Below are positions 11,301 to 21,429 of a stretch of 64,000 nt of DNA, piece by piece. Made by a program: the position numbers and the translations under genes. Origin of the DNA: Dreissena polymorpha (Eukaryota > Mollusca > Bivalvia > Myida > Dreissenidae); NCBI RefSeq assembly GCF_020536995.1, contig NC_068359.1:106587257-106651256 (forward strand), written 5' to 3'. The notes under the pieces are model-generated. The model was not told where the DNA came from. It made no database searches and saw nothing but the letters and a program-made list of their open reading frames with translations. How positions within the stretch are numbered: the stretch's first letter is position 1; each line of letters opens with the position of its first letter.

Positions 11301-14300
11301 AAAGGCTAACTAGACAGAGAAAGCCAACAATCCATTGAACATGTTTCTCTCATAAATACACGAATAACCAACATGAAACTATAACATCTTAGACCTTTTG
11401 TTTACTAATAACCTTCCGCTGGTTAACGCCTAGCAAGTATAGGTGACCATGCAATATTAGTAAAAGACCTTAACAGACCTTAATATTATTCCACATGTGA
11501 TCAAGCAACATCCTCGAAAAATAAACAAAACGAAAGCGATTTGATCTACTGTATCTGAAGCTACAAAGGAACTATCAGCCGCCATATTAGCATCGGACCC
11601 AGTATTACCTATTGAAAACATATGAGACACTCAAGTCTGCAATTCACAACAGAGAAGACAATATGTTCCCACAAACATGTGTTAAACGTGGAAGTCCCTT
11701 CCCTGTAAGAAAGCATTCGAAAAGGCTGAAATAGAATACATAAACCACACATCCAAAGTGGACGCTAATATCACAAAGCCTTTTTGGAGATACGTTGATA
11801 TAAACCGCTAAGACAACACAGGCATAGCACCTGTTAACAAAATGGGTCACCTCATTACGAAGACGTAAAAAATACTTTTTGGTATGGACGTTTCCAAAGC
11901 TAGAGGCTCAGACGGTATCCCTTACATTGTACTCAAGAACTGTGCAGCTGAACCAGCCTTAGCCATCCAATATATCTTCCAATAATCGCTTGACCAAGGG
12001 ACACTACCAGCTAACTGGCGGAATGCAGACATCGCCCCTGTCTTAGATATACACCTGGCAGAGAACTATAGACCTGTATCTCAAACATCGGTATCTTGTT
12101 ATCTATTAGGACACGTAATCTGCAGAAATCCTTAACCATTTAGTACAGAACAAGATACTCAATTCACTTAACCACGGATTCAAATCTGGATATTCATGTG
12201 AAATGCAATTTATAACAACCATTAATGACCTTCTGACTAACTACGACAAGGGAGGTATAATCGACATAGCAATCCTCGATTTCTCGAAAGCATTTTGCAC
12301 CTTCCCACACGACAAACTTGTAAGTAAACTTGCGAGTTATGGTATCGATGGACCAATGAATACATTACGCAGGGACTGTCTCACCAACCACCACATGCAA
12401 GTTGTCCTCCACATCTACCCATGTTGACTCGGGATTACCTCAAGGAGCCGTTCCCAGGTTTAGCGAGCCCAGATTTGACAAAATCCATTCCTAGGTGTAA
12501 CCATATCCTCCAACTTAAATTGGGACACCCGCATCACCAAAATAGTAAATAAAGCAAAATGTTAAAGCAGATCACGTGCAGAAATAAGCGCATTTAGTTA
12601 AATCGACCATCGAGTACTGCTCTGTAGCATGGGACCCACATCTTGCCAAGCATATCGACAAAACTAAGCAGATCCATAGACAAGCGGCCATATTTATCAA
12701 AGGAGATTACTGCTCACGGGGAGAAGGCTGTCACGTCCATGCTAAATACATTTGAACTCAAAAGCCTACATGACAGACGCAAGATGAGTTGACTTGCCTT
12801 CTTGTTTTAAGTAGTCGAGAAGAGGTGCCAGTCTTACCTTGTCATGACATATTGAAACCAGCAAGAATTAAACACAACGTAAAACCTTAATCATTGGGTG
12901 ACTATCATTAATTCCTGACAACCAAATCATTAATAATAGCGTTTTACAACTTTCACGAGTTGAACTGAGCAATTTACAAACTCATTTTTCATAGAACTGT
13001 ATTGGACTTCAACAAGCCTAGTGACAGTGTTGAGCGACCACCGTCAACTGATTCAGGTCTACGCTGAATAATCCACTCTCTGATAAATCTCTCCCGTTGC
13101 AACATATGCCACACACTGGCCCCGGCAACGTATCGATTCAGATTCATATACAGAAACAGTCACGTCACTTATACCGTCGCTGACACAAAAATGGTGACTT
13201 TAGTGATTCAGTATCAGATACAGTGAAGGTGACGTTATTTATACCGTCGCTGATATAGGACGGTCACGTCAGTTATACAGTCTCAATAACAGGAACGGTC
13301 ACGTCAGTTAAACAGACTCAATAACAGAAACGGTCACGTCAATCATACAGACTCAATAACAGGAACGGTCAAGTCAGTTATACAGACTCAATAACTGGAA
13401 CGGTCACGTCAGTTATACAGACTCAATAACTGGAACGGTCAAGTCAGTTATACAGACGCAATAACTGGAACGGTCAAGTCAGTTCTACAGACTCAATAAC
13501 AGGAACGGTCAATTCAGTTATACAGACTCAATAACAGGAACGGTGAAGTCAGTTATACAGTCTCAATAACTGGAACGGTCAAGTCAGTTATAAGGTCTCA
13601 ATAACAGGAACGGTCAAGTCAGTTATACAGTCTCAATAACAGGAACGGTCAAGTCAGTTATACAGTCTTAATAACTGGAACGGTCACGTCAGTTATACAG
13701 ACTTAATAACAGAAACGGTCACGTCAATCATACAGACTCAATAACAGGAACGGTCAAGTCAGTTATACAGGCTCAATAACTGGAACAGTCAAGTCAGTTA
13801 TACAGTCTCAATAACTGGAACGGTCACGTCAGTTAAACAGACTCAATAACTGGAACGGTCAAGTCAGTTATACAGACTCAATAGCTGGAACGGTCAAGTA
13901 GGTTATACAGTCTCAATAACAGGAACGGTCAAGTCAGTTATACAGACTCAATAACAGGAACGGTAAAGTCAGTTATACAGTCTCAATAACTGGAATGGTC
14001 ACGTCAGATATACAGACTCAATAACAGGAACGGTCAAGTCAGTTATACAGTCTCAATAACTGGAAGGGTCACGTCAGTTATACAGACTCGATAACAGGAA
14101 CGGTCACGTCAGTTATACAGTCTCAATAACAGGAACGGTCAAGTGATTCAGTATCAGATACAATGAAGGTGACGTTATTAATACCGTCGCTGATATCGGA
14201 CGGTCACGTCAGTTATACAGTCTCCATAACAGGAACGGTCACGTCAGTTATACAGACTCAATAACTGGAACGGACAAGTCAGTTATACAGGCTCAATAAC

Positions 14301-17300
14301 AGGAACGGTCACGTCAGTTATACAGTCTCAATAACTGGAAGGGTCACGTCAGTTATACAGACTCAATAACTGGAACGGTCACGTCAGTTAAACAGACTCA
14401 ATAACTGGAACAGTAAAGTCAGTTATACAGACTCAATAACTGGAACGGTCACGTCAGTTATACAGTCTCAATAACAGAAACGGTTAAGTCAGTTATACAG
14501 ACTCAATAACTGGAACTGTCAAGTCAGTTATACAGACTCAATAACTGGAACGGTCAAGTCAGTTATACAGACTCAATAACTGGAACGGTCAAGTCAGTTA
14601 TACAGTCTCAATAACTGGAAGGGTCATGTCAGTTATACAGACTCAATAACAGGAACGGTCACGTCAGTTATAAAGTCTCAATTACAGGAACGGTCACGTC
14701 AGTTTATGCAGACTCAATAACAGAAACGGTCACGTCAATCATACAGACTCAATAACTGGAACGGTCAAGTCAGTTATACAGTCTCAATAACTGGAACGGT
14801 CACGTCAGTTATACAGACTCAATAACAGGAACGGTCAAGTCAGTTATACAGTCCCTATAACTGGAAGGGTCACGTCAGTTATACAGACTCAATAACAGGA
14901 ACAGTCACGTCAGTTATAAAGTCTCAATAACAGGAACGGTCAAGTGATTCAGTATCAGATACAATGAAGGTGACGTTATTTATACCGTCGCTGATATAGG
15001 ACGTTAACGTCAGTTATACAGTCTCAATAACAGGAACGGTCACGTCAGTTATACAGAATCAATAACAGAAACGGTCACGTCAATCATACAGACTCAATAT
15101 CAGGAACGGTCAAGTAGGTTATACAGACTCAATAACTGGAACGGTCAAGTCAGTTATACTGTCTCAATAACAGGAACGGTCAAGTCAGTTATACAGTCTC
15201 AATAAGTGGAACGGTCACGTCAGTTATACAGACTCAATTACTGGAACGGTCACGTCAGTTATACAGTTTCAATAACAGGAACGATCAAGTGATTCAGTAT
15301 CAGATACAATGAAGGTGACGTTATTTATACCGTCGCTGATATAGGACGGTTACGTCAGTTATACAGTCTCAATAACAGGAACGGTCACGTCAGTTATACA
15401 GACTCAATAACAGAAACGGTCACGTCCATCATACAGACTCAATAATAGGAACGGTCAAGTCAGTTATACAGACTCAATAACTGGAATGGTGAAGGCAGTT
15501 ATACAGACTCAATAACAGGAACGGTCACGTCAGTTATACAGTCTCAATAACAGGAACGGTCAAGTCAGTTATACAGGCTCAATAACAGGAACGGTCAAGT
15601 CAGACATACAGTCTCAATAACTGGAACGGTCACGTCAGTTATATAGACTCAATAACAGGAACGGTCAAGTCAGTTATACAGTCTCAATAACTGGAACGGT
15701 CACGTCAGTTATACAGACTCAATAACAGGAACGGTCACGTCAGTTATACAGTCTCAATAATTGGAACGGTCAAGTGATTCAGTATCAGATACAATGAAGG
15801 TGACGTTATTTATACCGTCGATGATATAGGACGGTCACGTCAGTTATACAGTCTCAATAACAGGAACGGTCACGTCAGTTATACAGACTCACTAACAGAA
15901 ACGGTCACGTCAATCATACAGACTCTATAACAGGAACGATGAAGTCAGTTATACAGACTCAATAACTGGAACGGCCAAGTCAGTTATACAGGCTCAATAA
16001 CAGGAACGGTCAAGTCAGTTATACAGTCTCAATAACTGGAACGGTCACGTCCGTTATACAGACTCAATAACAGGAACGGTCACGTCAGTTATACAGTCTC
16101 AATAACTGGAACGGTAAAGTCAGTTATACAGTCTCAATAACAGGAACGGTCACGTCAGTTATACAGACTCAATAACAGGAACGGTCACGTCAGTTATACA
16201 GTCTCAATAACAGGAACGGTCAAGTCAGTTATACAGTCGCAATAACTGGAACGGCCACGTCAGTTATGCAGTCTCAATAACTGGAACGGTCACGTCAGTT
16301 ATACAGTCTCAATAACAGGAACGGTCAAGTCAGTTATACAGTCTCAATAACAGGAACGGTCAAGTCAGTAATACAGTCTCAATAACAGGAACGGTCACGT
16401 CAGTTATACAGACTCAATAACAGAAACGGTCACGTCAATCCTACAGACTCAATAACAGGAACGGTCAAGTCAGTTATACAGTCTCAATAACAGGAACGGT
16501 CAAGTCAGTAATACAGTCTCAATAACAGGAACGGTCAAGTTAGTTAAACAGACTCAATAACTGGAACGGTCAAGTCAGTTATACAGGCTCAATAACAGGA
16601 ACGGTCAAGTAAGTTATACAGTCTCAATAACAGGAACGGTCAAGTCAGTTATACAGTCTCAATAACAGGAACGGTCACGTAAGTTATACAGTCTCAATAA
16701 CAGGAACGGTCAAGTCAGTTATACAGTCTCAATAACAGGAACGGTCACGTAAGTTAAACAGTCTCAATAACAGGAACGGTCAAGTCAGTTATACAGTCTC
16801 AATAACAGGAACGGTCACGTCAGTTATACAGACTCAATAACAGAAACGGCCACGTCAGTTATACAGACTCAATAACAGAAACGGTCACGTCAATCATACA
16901 GACTCAATAACAGGAACGGTCAAGTCAGTTATACAGTCTTAATAACAGGAACGACCAAGTCAGTTATACAGTCTCAATAACAGGAACGGTCACGTCAGTT
17001 ATACAGACTTAATTACAGCAACGGTCACGTCAATCATACAGACTCAATAACAGGAACGGTCAAGTCAGTTATACAGTCTCAATAACAGGAACGGTCAAGT
17101 CAGTTATACAGTCTCAATAACAGGAACGGTCAAGTTAGTTATACAGACTCAATAACTGGAAGGGTCAAGTCAGTTATACAGGCTCAATAACAAGAACGGT
17201 CAAGTCAGTTATACAGTCTCAATAACTGGAACGGTCACGTCAGATATACAGACTCAATAACAGGAACGGTCAAGTCAGGTATAACAGTCTTAATAACTGG

Positions 17301-20300
17301 AACGGTCACGTCAGTTATACAGACTCAATAACAGGAACGGTCAAGTCAGTTATACAGACTCAATAACAGGAACGGTCACATCAGTTATACAGTCTCAATA
17401 ACAGGAACGGTCAAGTCAGTTATACAGACTCAGTAACAGGAACGGTCAAGTCAGTTATACAGTCTCAATAACTGGAACGGTCAAGTCAGTTATACAGACT
17501 CAATAACTGGAACGGTCAAGTCACTTATACAGACTCAATGACTGGAAGGGTCAAGTCAGTTATACAGACTCAATAACAGGAACGGTCAAGTCAGTTATAC
17601 AGTCTCAATAACAGGAACGGTCAAGTCAGTTATACAGACTCAATAACTGGAACGGTCAAGTCAGTTATACAGGCTCAATAACAAGAACGGTCAAGTCAGT
17701 TATACAGACTCAATAACTGGAACGGTCACGTCAGATATACAGACTCAATAACTGGAACGGTCACGTCAGATATACAGACACAATAACAGGAACGGTCAAG
17801 TCAGGTATACAGTCTCAATAACTGGAACGGTCACGTCAGTTATACAGACTCAATAACAGGAACGGTCAAGTCAGTTATACAGACTCAATAACAGGAACGG
17901 TCACGTCAGTTATACAGTCTCAATAACAGGAACGGTCAAGTCAGTTATACAGACTCAGTAACAGGAACGGTCAAGTCAGTTATACAGACTCAATAACTGG
18001 AACGGTCAAGTCAGTAATACAGACTCAATAACTGGAACGGTCAAATCAGTTATACAGACTCAATGACTGGAAGGGTCAAGTCAGTTATACAGACTCAATA
18101 ACAGGAACGGTCAAGTCAGTTATACAGTCTCAATAACAGGAACGGTCAAGTCAGTTATACAGACTCAATAACTGGAAGGGTCAAGTCAGTTATACAGACT
18201 CAATAACAGGAACGGTCAAGTCAGTTATACAGACTCAATAACAGGAACGGTCACGTCAATCATACGGACTCAACAACAGGAACGGTCACGTCAGTTATTC
18301 AGACTCAATAACAGAAACGGTGAAGTTAGTTATACAGTCTCAATAACTGAAACGGTCACGTCAGTTATACAGACTCAATAACTGGGACAGTCACGTCAGT
18401 TATACAGTCTCAATAACAGGAACGGTCAAGTCAGTTATACAGTCTCAATAACTGGAACGGTCAAGTCAGTTATACAGTCTCAATAACTGGAACGGTCAAG
18501 TCAGTTATACAGTCTAAAAAACAGGAACGGTCACGTCAGTTATTTAGTCTCAATAACAGGAACGGTCAAGTCAGGTATACCATCGCTAATATAGGAGCGG
18601 TCACGTCAGTTATTCAGGCCCAGAAATAGCAACGGTCACGTTAGTTATACAGCATCAGATACATAAAGTGTCACGTCGGTTCTGTTGGTTTAAAATGCTG
18701 AAGTTGCGGCAATCGAACTATTTTTGCTAGTTCATTTGTGTTAAAAGAAATTACCTCGTTTGGGTTATTTATTGTCATTTTTCTTCTCAGATATTTATAG
18801 AAACTTAACAATTGCACATATAATCATCTGGTCAAAACTTGAATTAAACGTAGTTATATAACGTTTATGGAATAGAACATTATTTCTTTTAAACAATATG
18901 AGGGCAAATATAGAACTTAACAATTGCACAAATAATCATCTGGTCAAAACTTGAATGAAACGTAGTTATATAACGTTTATGGAATAGAACATTATTTCTT
19001 TTAAACAATATGAGGGCAAATGCGTATTATTTGATATAATATGGTTATGGTTGAAATATTAGAAATTATTATTCTTTAGTTTACTAGATAAATTAATATC
19101 TTTTTCAATGCACACACTGTGTATGGTAGGGGCGTAAAAACGAAAGTGGGTTATGCTGCAAAGAGATACTGATCCAGTTGGCGGGATAGATACACAAGGT
19201 ATAAATACGAATTTCGGGTAGGTACACAAAACAAATATTAGGAAGGTGCACACACAAATATGGGATAAGTACACATAACGAATATGGTTTGGTACACATC
19301 AAATACGGGAAAGGAACGTATGACGAATTTCGGGTAGGTACACACAACGAATATAGGGAAGTTACACATACAAATATGGGATATGTACGCATAACGAATA
19401 TAGGGTTGTACACATAACAAATATGGGAAAGGGACGTATAGCGAATATCGGGTAGGTAAATATAAAGAATAATTGTGGGTACACATTATAAATATGGGCA
19501 AGTTGCACGTAACGCAAATTGGGAAATATATTTGGAGTGGGTACGTACAAAGAATTATTGTGTTAGGGATTCAGGGGTAGGTACACTGTGATGCAAACTA
19601 CTGACATAGGATATGTACACATAAGGACGAGGCTGGGTTGAAGGGGATAAAACTTGCATTAACTTGCGTCGGAGATCTTCATAGTCGTCTATTACACCAT
19701 TCTGTACTTTATAATACTTTCTGCAATACAAAGAACTCCATTTCCTCAAGTGATTCATGTACATATTCACAATACATTTTTGCTTCGTTGTATACCCAGT
19801 TAGCTATTTCAATATTTGTATCTACTTTCACAACGTATATATTATGCACATAATAATTAATGAATTTGGTTCAGCTGGTACACGTCTTTTGTCAAACCGA
19901 CCTATATAAATCAATATTGTAATGCTCTAGGCGACAATACACATCGCAAGCGCATTCAAGTAAAGTGCGTGTTGATAACTCAGTGGCGACCAATATATAC
20001 GCACCTCATCTTTCGCGACATCTTTGCATTCTTCAGGTCTGAGCCGCTGCGCTTCGAAGTGAAATGTTCCAGAGGCAGCCGCCAGAGATCGTTCTCGGTA
20101 TCACCTGCAAAACAAAATAAAGTCAGAATAAACAGTGTTTTCGTTCATGTGAATTGTATAGTTATAAAGGCATTGTATTTGGTATTATTCATGCGTGTCC
20201 CAATGTTTCGTTAAATATATAGGTAGTGTTCACTAATTATCAAATGTTACACAATATTTCAAAATAATTAAATTCACCAACTCATGACGCTTATATTTAA

Positions 20301-21394
20301 AATGCAACGGTCAATATACACATACATTTACACAGAGCACATGTTGTGTATACGTGAAAATCGGAGGTTATTTTACCAGATACAAGCATTGCAATCTTGT
20401 TTTCTGTGCATCACTGTCTACTTATTAAAATTATATGTAAAGTTAATTAGTAAATCCTTGTATATTGTTGATATGTAATATCATATTATTATATACTAGT
20501 AATCACATCGAAACCCCACTTATGTGCAGTCGCGACTTTGTTTACATTTTTAAAGAAACGTAATTGAAGGTTCTTATTTTTTTAAAGGTGTATATAGAAT
20601 CTGTGAAATCAATAATCCTAAAGACAAATGCCATGTGTTCACTGTGGACTTACTGCTTTCGGAGGAGTAGGCCCGACCAAACTGGACGAGTGACTGGAAC
20701 GGCGTCCCACCGTCTTCATGTCGCCTATTGGAGCGCTTTGAAACAAGAACATGTGCAAAACAAACATATATTTACGTCCGAAAGTTGTATTGTTTGATTT
20801 CTTGTATGTATATGCCATCTAGATAAATACATAAAAAATGATACGAATAAATCAATAAAAAATAAATAAATAAATAAATTAATGAATGAATGAATGAATG
20901 AATGAAAAAATAATAAATAAATAATAAATGAAGGAATGTATGAATAAATAAATAAATACATACATAAATTAATTAATTGATTGATTTATTAATTAATACT
21001 TAAGTCAATAAATAAATACAAAAATAAATAAATACGGCAATACTGAGATACATAAATACATAAATACAAACGTACATAAATACAAACGTACATAAATACA
21101 TAAATATACATAAATACATAAATACATAAATACATAAATGCATAAATGCATAAATACATAAATGCATAAATACATAAATACATAAATACATAGAAACATG
21201 CGTTAATACGTGAATAAATACATAAATACAAAGAAGCATGCGTTAATACGTGAATAAATACATAAACACATAAATACATAATTTATATAAATTTATTAAT
21301 ACATAAACACATTAATACGTTTATGAAAAAAAAAATTATAAATTAATAAATGAAGAGATAAATAAATACATTAATTAATTAATAAATGAATAGA

Positions 21395-21429
<35 letters not shown>

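Noticed and set aside
20989-21279. Tyr/Cys/Ile-rich minus-strand frames resembling membrane proteins
   Set aside because: Direct translation of an AAAT/ACAT microsatellite.
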